Origin: Gammaproteobacteria bacterium | GTDB taxonomy: Bacteria > Pseudomonadota > Gammaproteobacteria > JAKBBU01 | Assembly: GCA_021773195.1 (NCBI GenBank) | Contig: JAJFKN010000018.1 | Span: 1-64,000, forward strand | DNA: 64,000 nucleotides | Reading direction: 5' to 3' | Shown here: piece after piece, positions 48,588 through 58,813 of the stretch | Layout of the letters: each line of letters starts with the position of its first letter | Position numbering within the stretch: position 1 is the stretch's first letter | Translations under genes and position numbers: made by a program | Notes under the pieces: model-generated | Database searches by the model: none | Told to the model about the DNA's origin: nothing | Seen by the model: only the letters and a program-made list of their open reading frames with translations

Positions 48588-49817
48588 TTATACTAATTCA
48601 TTAAGAATAAAATGGGGCGTTTCGTAAGGTGGGCTCCCCATTGTTTTTTCCAATGCCTCTATATGTTGTTTAGTTATATCGTTGCTTTTATTCATGATTA
48701 TGCGGATATAGCTGCTTATTTCTTCAAAGATTTTACTCATCCGATTTTCATCACGCATCCATTCTTCCAAAGCAGAATATACGAGCCCAGCATCTTTTTC
48801 AGATTTGAATGAGGCTTTATTTTTATGATTTAAATTACCATGCAAAATCCCAGGCAAATCAATCCCCATCTTTTTTAATAGTTGATAATTAGAATATTGC
48901 CCAGCATTTTGCTCAGGCAACAAGAAAATTGGCGTTTGTAATGCAATTGCTTCATAAATTGTTTGTAACCCAGGGGATGTGAAAACTGCCATAGAACTCG
49001 ATAATAAATCCAGTAGCTCATTCTGAGCTAAACTATTTATTATTCTCAAATTTTCTGGCTTCCCCTCCTTCTTTTGGAAGAATTTGATTAAATTGGGATT
49101 CATAATGATATGAAATTCAAATTCATGGAACTTTTTTGCCGTATGTGTAAAAAGCTTTTCTATAAATTTTATATACACTTCATGTTCGTGAGTATTAACG
49201 AAAGGGCATTTGCTTCCAGATAATTGTATTAAAATTCTTTTGTCTCGTTTCGACGTTGGGAGCGTCTGGGGCATATTGCTTATAACCACTTTTGTCAATT
49301 TGTAATTTATGCCAAGTTTAAGCTTATTCATTTCTTTCTCACAATTGGGGAAGCGCCTTATAAAGGTGACATCTGACAATACGTAACCAAGAAATATTGC
49401 ACTATGGGGTGCGCTGTTATAGAGGTTAAGAAAGTATTCTAAAGCTAGTTCCGGTTTGCTTTTAAGGCACAATAATTTCTTTGCATGCTTTGCTATCTCT
49501 TTAGGATCGATATCCCAGAACCAAAAAAGATTACAGATATATATCGTTTTTAGGCCTTTTAGCCAGCCCTTTACAATATGAACAGGGTCAAAAGCACTTA
49601 TGACAAGTACATTCGGATCATAATTAGGGGGTAGGTCTACACATTTACTATTCACAATGCCAGGATGGTTGTCATGAAAAATATCTAGAGCTGGATTCGC
49701 AATTAAATGTATATTAATATTTTTATCATGATTTTTTATACAGGCAAGGTAACCATAAAGCGTAGCAGCTGGTCCAAAACCAAATTCCTGTGCCGATGCG
49801 TAAATTGTTTCTACCAT
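48588..49817 (-). CDS. GT-B fold glycosyltransferase, MurG/UGT-like
   Basis: 409 residues. The C-terminal half holds a glycosyltransferase-28-like donor site: SMAVFTSPGLQTIYEAIALQ then TPIFLLPEQNAGQYSN, with the Glu of a typical GT-B nucleotide-sugar pocket. The N-terminal GFGPAATLYGYL looks like the acceptor-side glycine loop. No transmembrane helix. Function not recognised; it may modify a surface sugar or natural product. It is convergent with the kinase, and AT-rich by eye compared with the flanking housekeeping genes. Confidence 0.65.
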   Translation of the reverse strand: MVETIYASAQEFGFGPAATLYGYLACIKNHDKNINIHLIANPALDIFHDNHPGIVNSKCVDLPPNYDPNVLVISAFDPVHIVKGWLKGLKTIYICNLFWFWDIDPKEIAKHAKKLLCLKSKPELALEYFLNLYNSAPHSAIFLGYVLSDVTFIRRFPNCEKEMNKLKLGINYKLTKVVISNMPQTLPTSKRDKRILIQLSGSKCPFVNTHEHEVYIKFIEKLFTHTAKKFHEFEFHIIMNPNLIKFFQKKEGKPENLRIINSLAQNELLDLLSSSMAVFTSPGLQTIYEAIALQTPIFLLPEQNAGQYSNYQLLKKMGIDLPGILHGNLNHKNKASFKSEKDAGLVYSALEEWMRDENRMSKIFEEISSYIRIIMNKSNDITKQHIEALEKTMGSPPYETPHFILNELV

Positions 49818-49882
49818 AACCCTAAGCCTATTTCCATGGAAGGCCTAAAAATTACTCTAATGGGCTGAATGTTGTCAAGCGC

Positions 49883-50188
49883 TTAAGTATTAGGTGCCTG
49901 AAGGATTTCGTAGCATTCATTAATGATTTTCTGGAAGTCTTCGCTGATATCATGCCAATCCACAATATCCACACTGATGGGCAAATTCGACTGAGAAAAA
50001 GTATCTTTTAACGCTTCAATGGTTTGCCAACCCAGAGCTTCTTCGCCCACAAGGACTAAATCCAGATCCGAGTACGGTTTGGCTGTACCGCGCACTCGTG
50101 AACCAAAGACTCGTACTTCGCAATGAGGAGCATTGGCCTGTAAAATAGCTTTCACTTCTTCCAATTGTTTGGGATCTAAATCAATCAT
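49883..50188 (-). CDS. Minimal nucleotidyltransferase (MNT) antitoxin-type
   Basis: 101 residues. The MNT motif GSRVRGTAKPYSDLDLVLVG gives G29-S30 and the acidic pair D41, D43. In MNT/HEPN pairs the MNT protein AMPylates the HEPN toxin and so neutralises it. It overlaps the upstream HEPN gene by 8 nt. Confidence 0.85.
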   Translation of the reverse strand: MIDLDPKQLEEVKAILQANAPHCEVRVFGSRVRGTAKPYSDLDLVLVGEEALGWQTIEALKDTFSQSNLPISVDIVDWHDISEDFQKIINECYEILQAPNT

Positions 50189-50606
50189 TATGCTGGATAA
50201 GCTTCTCTAAAAGTTGCTGGCCATCCTCGGAAAATTCTACGGAGGCTTGATAAACAATGTGAGCTTTATCCACATCGTAAGTATGGCTGCTAATATTTCT
50301 CACATCACTATATTTGAACCAGGGCAGAGGATCGCTGATCAAGCCGGAATTAGCCGCCATACGAAATAATTCTTTACGAGTTCTTGGGAATTGAGCTTCT
50401 GGAATATCACGATTTTCTTTCAGCCAGCGTTGAATAAACTTCCAGCTAAGTTCATAGGCGCATTCAAAATGCTGTATAGCACCAGCACGCATATTTTCCT
50501 GGATGATTTTTTCCTGATTATCCATATAAGTTGCATCTTCTGTGATGGCAACTACCGCAGATAATTGCTTTAAGGCATTGTCTAAGCTGTCTAGATTGAG
50601 TGGCAT
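50181..50606 (-). CDS. HEPN-like protein, HI0074 (nucleotidyltransferase substrate-binding) family
   Basis: 141 residues, all helical. FECAYELSWKFIQRWL and the RNISSHTYD motif (R103, H108) match HI0074-type HEPN proteins, where R-x4-6-H is the RNase site. Paired with MNT, it is a likely toxin. First gene of the pair; the start is 72 nt from the ssb end. Confidence 0.83.
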   Translation of the reverse strand: MPLNLDSLDNALKQLSAVVAITEDATYMDNQEKIIQENMRAGAIQHFECAYELSWKFIQRWLKENRDIPEAQFPRTRKELFRMAANSGLISDPLPWFKYSDVRNISSHTYDVDKAHIVYQASVEFSEDGQQLLEKLIQHND

Positions 50607-50677
50607 CTTTAAACCCTGTTAGTCATTGGATTTCCGCGCCCCGGCTTATAGCATTCCAGGGCGTGGGGTTCTTATCA

Positions 50678-51121
50678 TTAGAATGGGATGTCGTCATCAA
50701 AATCATTACCACCGGCAGGTGCTGCTGGGGCAGAGGCAGGTTGCGGTTTGTTCGTTGCAGGTGCTTGGTTATAATCACCGCCACCGCGACTGTCTAGCAT
50801 TTGCATTTCATTGCCAACAATTTCTGTGGAATAACGATCTTGTCCACTTTGATCCTGCCATTTACGAGTCTGCAAACGACCTTCGATGTAAACTTTGGAA
50901 CCTTTCTTTAAGTATTCACCCGCAATTTCACCTAAACGTGCAAATAATACCACACGGTGCCATTCTGTTTGCTCGGTCATTTCGCCTGTGGTTTTATCGC
51001 GCCAAGATGCGGATGTGGCGAGGCGTAAGTTAGCTACGGCTGCGCCACCTGGTGTATAACGTACTTCAGGGTCTGCGCCCAAGTTACCGATTAAAATGAC
51101 TTTGTTAATACCTCTTGCCAT
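50678..51121 (-). CDS. ssb: Single-stranded DNA-binding protein
   Basis: 147 residues. [26 protein letters not shown] is the OB-fold start and the C-terminus ends FDDDIPF, the acidic tip that recruits partner proteins. A Gly/Gln/Pro linker lies between. ssb-yajR-uvrA is a known gene order here. Confidence 0.97.
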   Translation of the reverse strand: MARGINKVILIGNLGADPEVRYTPGGAAVANLRLATSASWRDKTTGEMTEQTEWHRVVLFARLGEIAGEYLKKGSKVYIEGRLQTRKWQDQSGQDRYSTEIVGNEMQMLDSRGGGDYNQAPATNKPQPASAPAAPAGGNDFDDDIPF

Positions 51122-51164
51122 GGGATGCTCCTAGATTTAATTAAACAGTTATATCAATAATCCA

Positions 51165-52538
51165 TTACCCATCAACCTCATTCATAAATGGGGCTAATGC
51201 ATTTTCTTCCAAAATATCTTTATTCACTTTCAAATAAGCTGTGAATTCTTGCGGTACGACGGTGGCTTCTTCCACGCCGGGTACATCCAATAAGCGTTGC
51301 GACAATGCTTTGGCTTCATTGTCTGACATGGGGCCGACGGTTAATAATTGCGTGGATAAATGTCGAGGGTTTTGCATGGTTCCAGCGATAAGCAACCAAA
51401 CGCCTGATAACAACATACATAAGAAGAATACGCCGCCAACGCCATGATGACTGAAATAAAAGCCACCCAATGTGCCGCCCACAAAAATTCCTAAAAATTG
51501 TGCCGTGGAATACACGCCAATGGCGGTACCCTTGCTAGCGATGGGGGCAATTTTTGAAATCAAGGAAGGTAAGGTGGCTTCTAATATAGTAAAGGCAGTG
51601 AAGAAAAATAATAATGAAACACCGATGGCAAAAATATTACTGTGAAATAGGCTTAAACTAAATTGCGATAAAGCAATGATAGCAATGCTGCCGAGAAAGA
51701 TGGGTTTCATTTTACGTTTCTTTTCAGCCATGATGACAAAGGGCAGCATGAAAACATACGAGAGCAATAATACAGGTAAATAGAGATACCATTGCTTAGC
51801 CTCTGGTAAGCCCGCTAATTCAGCCAATATAACTGGTATCACTAAAAAGCTAGCGGTTAGTACGGCATGTAAAACAAAAATACCAATATCCAAACGAAGT
51901 AATTGGCGGTTTTTTAAAATGCTTTTAAATTTACTAGGGATAGGTTGGGTGTCGCGATGAAAGTGAGAGTGGGCGGGTGTGGGTACCGCTGCATAGAGGA
52001 TGATTATGCCACAAACTCCTAAGGCGGCTGTGAGCCAAAAAATCCCCGAGAGACCAATCCAGGCGCTAAGGGCTGGGCCTAAAATCATGGCTAAGGTAAA
52101 AGAGAGACCTATGACGATGCCAATGAGTGCCATGGCTTTGGTGCGATGTTCTTCCCGGGTACTATCGGCGGCCAGGGCAATAATGGTACTGCCGATGGCT
52201 CCGGCACCTTGCAGTGCTCGTGCGAATAGCATGCCGTAGATGCCATGGGACAAGGCAGCGAGTATGCTACCCAGAATAAATAATACCAAGCCGATCAAAA
52301 TGACAGGTTTTCGGCCAATTCGATCCGATAACATGCCAAAGGGAATTTGTAGAGCCGCCTGGGTCAGGCCGTAGATGCCGAGGGCCATACCCACTAGGGT
52401 GGACGTGGCACCAATGAGGTCATGGGCATAGAGGGCGAAAATTGGTAAGATCATGAACAGGCCAAGCATGCGGAAGGCAAAAATGCCCGCCAGAGATAGC
52501 GCTGCTGTGCGTTCTTGTTTGGTCATTGTATTAGTCAT
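51165..52538 (-). CDS. yajR: YajR-type MFS transporter with C-terminal YAM domain
   Basis: 457 residues from the ATG at 52538; a longer frame to 52580 enters the intergenic region. Twelve helices with MFS motif A ([11 protein letters not shown]), then a small ferredoxin-like domain ([27 protein letters not shown]..) that is the YAM domain of YajR. Substrate unknown. Divergent from uvrA. Confidence 0.87.
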   Translation of the reverse strand: MTNTMTKQERTAALSLAGIFAFRMLGLFMILPIFALYAHDLIGATSTLVGMALGIYGLTQAALQIPFGMLSDRIGRKPVILIGLVLFILGSILAALSHGIYGMLFARALQGAGAIGSTIIALAADSTREEHRTKAMALIGIVIGLSFTLAMILGPALSAWIGLSGIFWLTAALGVCGIIILYAAVPTPAHSHFHRDTQPIPSKFKSILKNRQLLRLDIGIFVLHAVLTASFLVIPVILAELAGLPEAKQWYLYLPVLLLSYVFMLPFVIMAEKKRKMKPIFLGSIAIIALSQFSLSLFHSNIFAIGVSLLFFFTAFTILEATLPSLISKIAPIASKGTAIGVYSTAQFLGIFVGGTLGGFYFSHHGVGGVFFLCMLLSGVWLLIAGTMQNPRHLSTQLLTVGPMSDNEAKALSQRLLDVPGVEEATVVPQEFTAYLKVNKDILEENALAPFMNEVDG

Positions 52539-52606
52539 TATGAAATTCTCTATAGAGCCTGTAAATCGTGGTATAGTCATCTGTTACACCAAGTTCGGAT
52601 AATAAC

Positions 52607-55432
52607 GTGGATAAGATAGATATACGAGGGGCTAAGACCCATAATTTAAAAAACATCGACCTTACACTGCCTCGAGACAAGTTAATTGTCATAACTGGCC
52701 TGTCGGGTTCGGGGAAATCGTCCCTAGCCTTCGATACTCTTTATGCCGAAGGCCAGCGTCGCTATGTGGAATCCCTATCAGCCTATGCGCGACAGTTTCT
52801 GTCGGTCATGGAAAAGCCCGATGTGGAGCATATTGAAGGGCTCTCACCAGCCATTTCCATTGAACAAAAATCAACCTCGCATAATCCCCGTTCAACTGTG
52901 GGTACCATTACGGAAATCTACGATTATCTGCGTTTACTGTACGCCCGTGTGGGTTCGCCACGATGCCCACATCATAACATAACTCTCGAGGCGCAGACTG
53001 TAAGCCAAATGGTGGACGAAGTATTAACCATGCCAGAAGGCACTAAGTTAATGATCCTTGCACCCGTGGTGGAAGGGCGCAAAGGTGAGTTTGTGCAATT
53101 ATTTCAAGAATTGCGCTCACAAGGCTATATCCGTGCCCGCGTTGATGGTGAGATTTATGAATTAGACGATGCCCCCAAATTGGCCCTGCGTAAAAAGCAC
53201 AATATCGAAGTGGTGATTGACCGGATTAAAGTGCGAGATGATTTGCAATTACGTTTGGCGGAATCCTTTGAAACAGCTCTATCCCTCACCCAAGGCTTGG
53301 TGCGTGTAGCATATATGGATGATAAGTCTCAGCCTGACAAAGTATTTTCAGCTAATTTTGCCTGTCCTGAATGCGGTTATAGTTTGTCTGAATTAGAACC
53401 GCGTTTATTTTCTTTCAATAACCCCGTGGGCGCCTGTCCCACATGTGATGGCTTAGGTGTGGATTCCTTTTTTGATCCCGATAAAGTTATCATTGATGCC
53501 ACATTGTCAGTGACAGAAGGTGCGGTGCGCGGTTGGGATAAACGTAACTTATATTATTTCCAAATGCTAACTTGCTTAGCCGAACATTATGAGTTTGATT
53601 TGGAAACCGCCTTTGAAGATTTGCCCGAAGGCATACAAGACATTCTACTTTATGGCAGTGATGATGAAATCATTGAATTCCATTATATGAATGATAATGG
53701 ACGTACTGTGCGTAAAGAGCACCCTTTTGAAGGGGTGATCCCAAATATGGATAGGCGGTATCACGAAACAGAATCTAATCATGTGCGAGAAGACTTAACC
53801 AAGTATCTGACCAGCCAAGCTTGTCAGAGTTGCCATGGTACACGTCTGCGTGAAGAAGCTCGAAATGTTTTTGTGAATGATGTAACTCTTCCAGAAATTA
53901 CTGGAATGCAAGTGGGTAAAGCCAGAACTTTTTTTGAAAAACTTTCATTGAAAGGCCAGCGCGGTGAAATTGCGTCTAAAATCCAAAAGGAATTAACCAG
54001 TCGATTAAACTTTTTAGTGAATGTAGGGCTGGATTATTTAACCTTAAGCCGAAGTGCTGAAACCTTATCGGGAGGGGAAGCTCAGCGTATTCGTTTAGCC
54101 AGTCAAATTGGTGCGGGTTTAGTGGGCGTGATGTATATTTTGGATGAGCCTTCCATTGGTTTGCATCAACGAGATAACGAACGACTTCTCGCAACTTTGA
54201 CTCATCTGCGTGACATTGGTAATACAGTCATTGTGGTAGAACACGATGAAGAAGCTATTTTTGCTGCCGACCACGTGGTGGACATCGGGCCTGGTGCCGG
54301 TGTGCATGGGGGAGAAGTCGTCGTATCAGGTTCTGTTGAAAGTGTATTGAAAAATAACAAATCCCTTACCGGACAATACCTGTCGGGTAAAAAAAGCATA
54401 GCCATTCCTAAGCAACGCTTAAAACCCGATCCCAAGCGCATGTTGCGTATCATGGGGGCTAAGGGTAATAACTTAAAAAATATTTCCGTGGACCTGCCCG
54501 TGGGGTTATTCACCTGTGTAACAGGGGTGTCAGGTTCTGGCAAATCCACGTTAATTAATGATACCTTGTATCCTAAAGCAGCCACGGAATTGAACCGCGC
54601 CCTGCACGCTGAATCCGCCAAGCATAAAGGTATTAATGGGTTAGGACATTTTGATAAAGTCGTGGATATCGATCAAAGTCCTATTGGACGTACGCCACGC
54701 TCTAATCCCGCTACATATACTGGAATTTTCACCCCCATTCGAGAATTATTTTCGGGTACCCAAGAAGCACGTTCGCGCGGTTATAAGTTGGGGCGTTTCA
54801 GTTTTAATGTAAAGGGCGGTCGTTGTGAAGCATGCCAAGGTGATGGCGTGATTAAAGTGGAAATGCACTTTCTTCCGGATGTTTATGTGCCCTGTGATGT
54901 GTGTAAAGGCAAGCGTTATAATCGTGAAACCCTAGAAGTAAAATACAAAGGCAAAAATATTTATGAGATTTTGCAACTTACGGTGGAAGATGCGCGGGAA
55001 TTTTTTGATCCTGTGCCTATGATTGCGCGTAAATTACAGACTTTAATGGATGTGGGTTTGTCCTATATTACTTTAGGCCAGAGTGCAACGACCCTGTCGG
55101 GTGGTGAGGCGCAACGGGTGAAGTTATCTCGAGAACTGTCCAAGCGAGACACAGGGAATACATTATATATTTTAGATGAACCCACAACAGGTTTGCATTT
55201 TCATGACATTCAACAATTACTTACCGTCCTGCATCGTTTGCGCGATCATGGTAATACCATTGTGGTTATCGAACATAACTTAGATGTGATCAAAACTGCT
55301 GATTGGGTTGTAGACCTAGGTCCTGAAGGTGGTGATGGCGGGGGCAAAATAGTAGCCATGGGCACCCCAGAAACCGTAGCCAAAGCTAAGGGTTCCCATA
55401 CGGGGCGCTTTTTGAAGAAGATTTTGAAGTAA
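52607..55432 (+). CDS. uvrA: Excinuclease ABC subunit A
   Basis: 941 residues with two ABC halves. Walker A motifs at about 31 (GLSGSGKSS) and 640 (GVSGSGKST), two [23 protein letters not shown] signatures, and zinc modules ([31 protein letters not shown]). It scans DNA damage with UvrB. Start GTG at 52607, as no ATG is nearby in frame. Confidence 0.98.
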   Translation: MDKIDIRGAKTHNLKNIDLTLPRDKLIVITGLSGSGKSSLAFDTLYAEGQRRYVESLSAYARQFLSVMEKPDVEHIEGLSPAISIEQKSTSHNPRSTVGTITEIYDYLRLLYARVGSPRCPHHNITLEAQTVSQMVDEVLTMPEGTKLMILAPVVEGRKGEFVQLFQELRSQGYIRARVDGEIYELDDAPKLALRKKHNIEVVIDRIKVRDDLQLRLAESFETALSLTQGLVRVAYMDDKSQPDKVFSANFACPECGYSLSELEPRLFSFNNPVGACPTCDGLGVDSFFDPDKVIIDATLSVTEGAVRGWDKRNLYYFQMLTCLAEHYEFDLETAFEDLPEGIQDILLYGSDDEIIEFHYMNDNGRTVRKEHPFEGVIPNMDRRYHETESNHVREDLTKYLTSQACQSCHGTRLREEARNVFVNDVTLPEITGMQVGKARTFFEKLSLKGQRGEIASKIQKELTSRLNFLVNVGLDYLTLSRSAETLSGGEAQRIRLASQIGAGLVGVMYILDEPSIGLHQRDNERLLATLTHLRDIGNTVIVVEHDEEAIFAADHVVDIGPGAGVHGGEVVVSGSVESVLKNNKSLTGQYLSGKKSIAIPKQRLKPDPKRMLRIMGAKGNNLKNISVDLPVGLFTCVTGVSGSGKSTLINDTLYPKAATELNRALHAESAKHKGINGLGHFDKVVDIDQSPIGRTPRSNPATYTGIFTPIRELFSGTQEARSRGYKLGRFSFNVKGGRCEACQGDGVIKVEMHFLPDVYVPCDVCKGKRYNRETLEVKYKGKNIYEILQLTVEDAREFFDPVPMIARKLQTLMDVGLSYITLGQSATTLSGGEAQRVKLSRELSKRDTGNTLYILDEPTTGLHFHDIQQLLTVLHRLRDHGNTIVVIEHNLDVIKTADWVVDLGPEGGDGGGKIVAMGTPETVAKAKGSHTGRFLKKILK

Positions 55433-55461
55433 ATCCGGCGTCTACGAGCTATTCGTTATCC

Positions 55462-55788
55462 TTAAAAAGGTCTTCTTCGGTTGAGCTGTGGGCTTGCAGG
55501 TGGTGTTGCAGGTGGTGTTGCATCAGTAGTGGAGTCACGAATACTTAATTCATTGAGTTTAGCCGCAACTTCGTCAAAAAAATCATATTGCTTACCTTGT
55601 TCTACTAATGAGGGTTCTTTAAATTGATTTTCAGCGCCTGTAGGGGGCGATATGCAGGGTCGTTTTGACCTATGCGTATCAGAGGACTGGTTCTCCTTTC
55701 TAGATCGTTTACCGAGGAGCCTATGGTCGTTGTTTCCGGTTTCCTGGAGGGGCTGTTTTAGGCGCGGGGCCTTTGTTGTTCTAAACAT
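55462..55788 (-). CDS. Small basic protein, LGKR..KRPC family; candidate effector
   Basis: 108 residues, not recognised. LGKRSR (from L25) and KRPC (ending C45), 13 residues apart, form a bipartite basic pattern like a nuclear localisation signal. The same motif is in 55911-56462. An acidic-aromatic middle (YDFFDEVAAKLNELSI) and a Pro-rich end with a tandem ATPPATPPA follow. Mostly disordered by eye, no transmembrane segment. MFR starts both this and the 58814-59578 protein. Confidence 0.6.
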   Translation of the reverse strand: MFRTTKAPRLKQPLQETGNNDHRLLGKRSRKENQSSDTHRSKRPCISPPTGAENQFKEPSLVEQGKQYDFFDEVAAKLNELSIRDSTTDATPPATPPASPQLNRRRPF

Positions 55789-55829
55789 TATTATTACTCT
55801 TACCTATGGTGTTATAAAATATGTGCAAG

Positions 55830-55841
55830 ATTATACCATAA
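55830..55841 (-). promoter_or_regulatory. Extended -10 promoter of 55462-55788
   Basis: On the minus strand the site reads TTATGGTATAAT, with TATAAT and a TGG upstream (extended -10). Its near end lies 42 nt from the ATG. The same 12 bases at the same distance precede 55911-56462. The -35 match is poor, as expected for extended -10 promoters. Confidence 0.6.
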
Positions 55842-55910
55842 AAGACCATAATTGAAACATTTTGTTTATTAAATTACCCTATTTTGGGTATTATATTCAT
55901 ATCGAATGCC

Positions 55911-56462
55911 TTAACGGGGCCGCTTTAGGGGAGAATATGCTGTTGCTGTCTCTTCAATTTCAGGAATATGCCCCTCATCTTGATTGATATCAAGGAGGCA
56001 AAGTTCATCCAAAAGGTCATCCAAGTCAGGGTCATAGTCTCCTATAGCATCTAGGTTTTCACGTAGATTCATGAGTTCATCAGTAGGAAAATAATCCCCA
56101 CCTGATGGCTCCATAGACGTGGAAGCCGCCGCAAATGGCCCCAAAGAGCTGCTAGGATCAGCTATTAGGCTATCTATCCTTCTTGATATTCTAGGTGACA
56201 ATATCTTTGGCCTAGCATCACCCAAAGAAGTAGGTGACGTTTCATACTCCGTCTCATTATTGTCGCCCTCTTCATTAGGTTGGTAGCAGGGTCGCTTTGC
56301 TGCATGCCCAGCTTCACCGTAATCGATGCTTGGCCTGCCTCTCTTACCAAGTTGAACGGATGTAGTTATTTCTGAGTTTGATGTAGAAGAGCTTCTGCTA
56401 GTACCTGTTTCGTCTTCCAGGCGGCGAAGCATATTGGCCATTGTATTTGATTTTCTATGCAT
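55911..56462 (-). CDS. Acidic LGKR..KRPC family protein; candidate effector
   Basis: 183 residues, not recognised. LGKRGR (from L38) and KRPC (ending C59) are 14 residues apart; KRGRP also matches an AT-hook core. The C-terminal third is very acidic (DYDPDLDDLLDELCLLDINQDEG, PEIEE) and the last residues are LKRPR. Acidic, Glu-rich tails occur in many Icm/Dot substrates. No transmembrane segment. Sequence outside the motif is unlike its neighbour apart from Ser/Thr-rich low complexity. Confidence 0.6.
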   Translation of the reverse strand: MHRKSNTMANMLRRLEDETGTSRSSSTSNSEITTSVQLGKRGRPSIDYGEAGHAAKRPCYQPNEEGDNNETEYETSPTSLGDARPKILSPRISRRIDSLIADPSSSLGPFAAASTSMEPSGGDYFPTDELMNLRENLDAIGDYDPDLDDLLDELCLLDINQDEGHIPEIEETATAYSPLKRPR

Positions 56463-56503
56463 TATTGTCTCTTTTAGTGTATTTTAGCGAATGTGAGGGC
56501 AAT

Positions 56504-56515
56504 ATTATACCATAA
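56504..56515 (-). promoter_or_regulatory. Extended -10 promoter of 55911-56462
   Basis: Minus-strand TTATGGTATAAT with TATAAT 42 nt from the ATG at 56462. It is identical in sequence and in distance to the promoter of 55462-55788, and the bases after it (TATAAT-N-TTGC-N-C) are also shared. The remaining 155 nt to 56671 contain a GCCCC-CTAT-GGGGC hairpin but no gene. Confidence 0.6.
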
Positions 56516-56670
56516 TATCTCATGTTGAAAAATGCCCCTTGTCATTGGCACACCCTCACCCTGACCTCATTCTTTCTCTTAGGGGGCCGATGGCGAAGGT
56601 GCCCCCTATGGGGCAGGTGAATCCATGGGGGTGCTTTTTAAAAAAGATGTTGAAGTGGCAGGTCGGGAAG

Positions 56671-58746
56671 CTAGCTAAAGGTAGGATTGAGATGGTGGAG
56701 GTGACTTTCTCTTTTCTTAGTGTGTAAATCAGCTAGTAGTTGGAATGGCTCGCAGGTAGATTCCTCGTAGATGGTTTTCCAATGGTTGAACTTTTTCATG
56801 AAGGGTTTGCGTATTGATAAATAGTCAGGATTATTTAATTCTTGTTCAATCCGCTGCATAAAACGAGATTCATAGCCTGGCATGGCTTCACGGGTTTTTT
56901 CGTACAGCTGAGCTAAGGCGTCAACATAGTTCTGAATTTCACTATCTGAAGAGTCATCCATAAGGTTAGTTCTGCTTCTCAAACAATCTCTAAAAAAATA
57001 GATGCAAATATCATTTTCATCATCTTTAATTTTTTCATTAATGTTGTGAATTTCTTGCCCGAGCTGGATTAATCTCGTCTTTTCTTGGATAAGACATTTG
57101 TTTTGATACTGCATACGCTTGGTTTTTATTAATTGTATTTTTGTATAATACTGCATGATAAAACCAAAGGTTTTTGAAGAGATATCAGAGGCGCATACCA
57201 TGGATAGCTGGGCCGCCACACCTTGCACATGCCCCATATTTAATGATGTTAAGGCATCTTTAGGTGCAGACGAAAACAAGTTAACTTTTGTGCCAATCAC
57301 TGGTTGTTGAGTAACAGGTGGAGCAGTGTCGAGGTAACGATGCTCACCTATGTTGCAAGTTGTTACATGGGCTTGGGAAATTGAGTGAGAAGAATGAATG
57401 TTATGTCCGTAATCGACATAATGGGAGCTATCAAGAGATGAAAAGAAATTGAACCTATTTAAAAGGGTTTGTTGGAATATTTCTACAATGGCATGCTTAG
57501 AAAAATAAGACGCTACCGAAAGACCCAGGCGAACCAGTTGCATACCTATATTCACCACTAAATCAATCATTAGTTGCATTCCTTGGTCGATTATATTAAA
57601 GGATTTAATGATGGATTGGATGATGATACGAGATAAATAATAGATAGAGTTTTTGATGAGGTAGTCAATGGGTTGAGTTAAGATAGTTAATGAATAATGC
57701 AATATATCATAAAGCTTGCCTTTTGATTCATCGGTGATGTAACCCCTTAGGCAACCCATTATATGAATCAAGAGCTGTAAAAAAATCATGGTGAGAGGAA
57801 AAATAAGCCCTATGGGATTGCTCCAGGTGAAACCGATGGTCATAGGAACTCTGATTATAATCATGGTATAGAAAAATGCATTAAAGAGTATGTTAATATT
57901 TTTAACCGTGAGGTAGTTCTTTAAAAATTTTACCACATGGGAGTTTTTATTTGCTTGGAACCAGGCCATGGTGGATAGAATAACTTTTTCTGCACCATTA
58001 TTTTTATTGCCATGAATAAGTTTTGTCCAGTTTTCAGAGCTCACATCTTCTTCATCCAAGAATGAAAGCACATAGCAGGATTCATCATGAAAGCCAAGAT
58101 GATTCAATGCGGCGGTTAATTTAAACAAGTGATCGTGATAGCAAAACAATGAATGGATTTTTATGGGTTTTATATATTTTTCAATGCTTCGCTTAAAGTC
58201 ATGACCTTTGTACAACTGATTTATTATCAATATGGCATAAGAGTTAGGTACTAAATAATCTTGAAATAGGGGGAGTCGTTTTATAAACCACGGCGTATTT
58301 AAGTAGAATTGAAAGGTGGAAACTCCACGACAATCTTTTAGAACATTATAATGTTTTTTAAAGAAGTGTTTGGCTTTTTCATAACTGCCTAAGTAGATAT
58401 GAGTATAATGTATGTATGTTAGAATTTGTTGGTAATAGGGCAATAATTCATTATGAAGGTAATAAGGCTTTAATAAATGTTTTTCAGCTTTTAGCAAAGA
58501 TAATGCTTTATTTAATTTTCCCAAACAAAGGGCTGATTTTGCATAATTTAAACGTAGCATTGAATGTTTTCTATCTAGCATAAACTCATAATAACAGGGC
58601 GCTAGATGCTTTAGTTCCCGGTATACTTCATCATAGAGACCTTTGTCTAATTTTTCTTTTGAAACTAACTGAAGCAGTCGGGCTCTGTCGGGATCATATG
58701 TTTCACCTGTCAGATTGGTTCCCATTGTAATAGTTTCTGTGGGCAT
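56671..58746 (-). CDS. Large TPR-like protein with central membrane helices, unknown
   Basis: 691 residues from the ATG at 58746 (GGAG upstream). The first ~130 residues are helical with TPR-like repeats (YAKSALCLGKLNKALSLLKAE; YIHYTHIYLGSYEKAKHFF). Two hydrophobic helices sit near 286-305 and 310-332. More amphipathic helices follow to about 420, then a linker and a coiled coil (about 560-600). Not recognised. With no signal peptide, a protein targeted to host membranes is one possibility, an inner-membrane protein another. Confidence 0.65.
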   Translation of the reverse strand: MPTETITMGTNLTGETYDPDRARLLQLVSKEKLDKGLYDEVYRELKHLAPCYYEFMLDRKHSMLRLNYAKSALCLGKLNKALSLLKAEKHLLKPYYLHNELLPYYQQILTYIHYTHIYLGSYEKAKHFFKKHYNVLKDCRGVSTFQFYLNTPWFIKRLPLFQDYLVPNSYAILIINQLYKGHDFKRSIEKYIKPIKIHSLFCYHDHLFKLTAALNHLGFHDESCYVLSFLDEEDVSSENWTKLIHGNKNNGAEKVILSTMAWFQANKNSHVVKFLKNYLTVKNINILFNAFFYTMIIIRVPMTIGFTWSNPIGLIFPLTMIFLQLLIHIMGCLRGYITDESKGKLYDILHYSLTILTQPIDYLIKNSIYYLSRIIIQSIIKSFNIIDQGMQLMIDLVVNIGMQLVRLGLSVASYFSKHAIVEIFQQTLLNRFNFFSSLDSSHYVDYGHNIHSSHSISQAHVTTCNIGEHRYLDTAPPVTQQPVIGTKVNLFSSAPKDALTSLNMGHVQGVAAQLSMVCASDISSKTFGFIMQYYTKIQLIKTKRMQYQNKCLIQEKTRLIQLGQEIHNINEKIKDDENDICIYFFRDCLRSRTNLMDDSSDSEIQNYVDALAQLYEKTREAMPGYESRFMQRIEQELNNPDYLSIRKPFMKKFNHWKTIYEESTCEPFQLLADLHTKKRESHLHHLNPTFS

Positions 58747-58760
58747 GAGTATTTCTCCAT

Positions 58761-58796
58761 TGAATAAGCCCAACCGTTATAGACAGAGCTTATTCA
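58761..58796. other. Inverted repeat between the 58814 and 56671 genes
   Basis: TGAATAAGC (58761-58769) and GCTTATTCA (58788-58796) are exact inverted 9-bp arms around 18 nt. It lies between the stop of the upstream gene and the start of the 691-residue gene and could be an mRNA hairpin or an operator. Confidence 0.5.
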
Positions 58797-58813
58797 GTGA
58801 AATTTTGATTAGA

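Noticed and set aside
56604..56620. Terminator in the gap 56463-56670
   Set aside because: GCCCC-CTAT-GGGGC is a short stem with no T-run on either strand.
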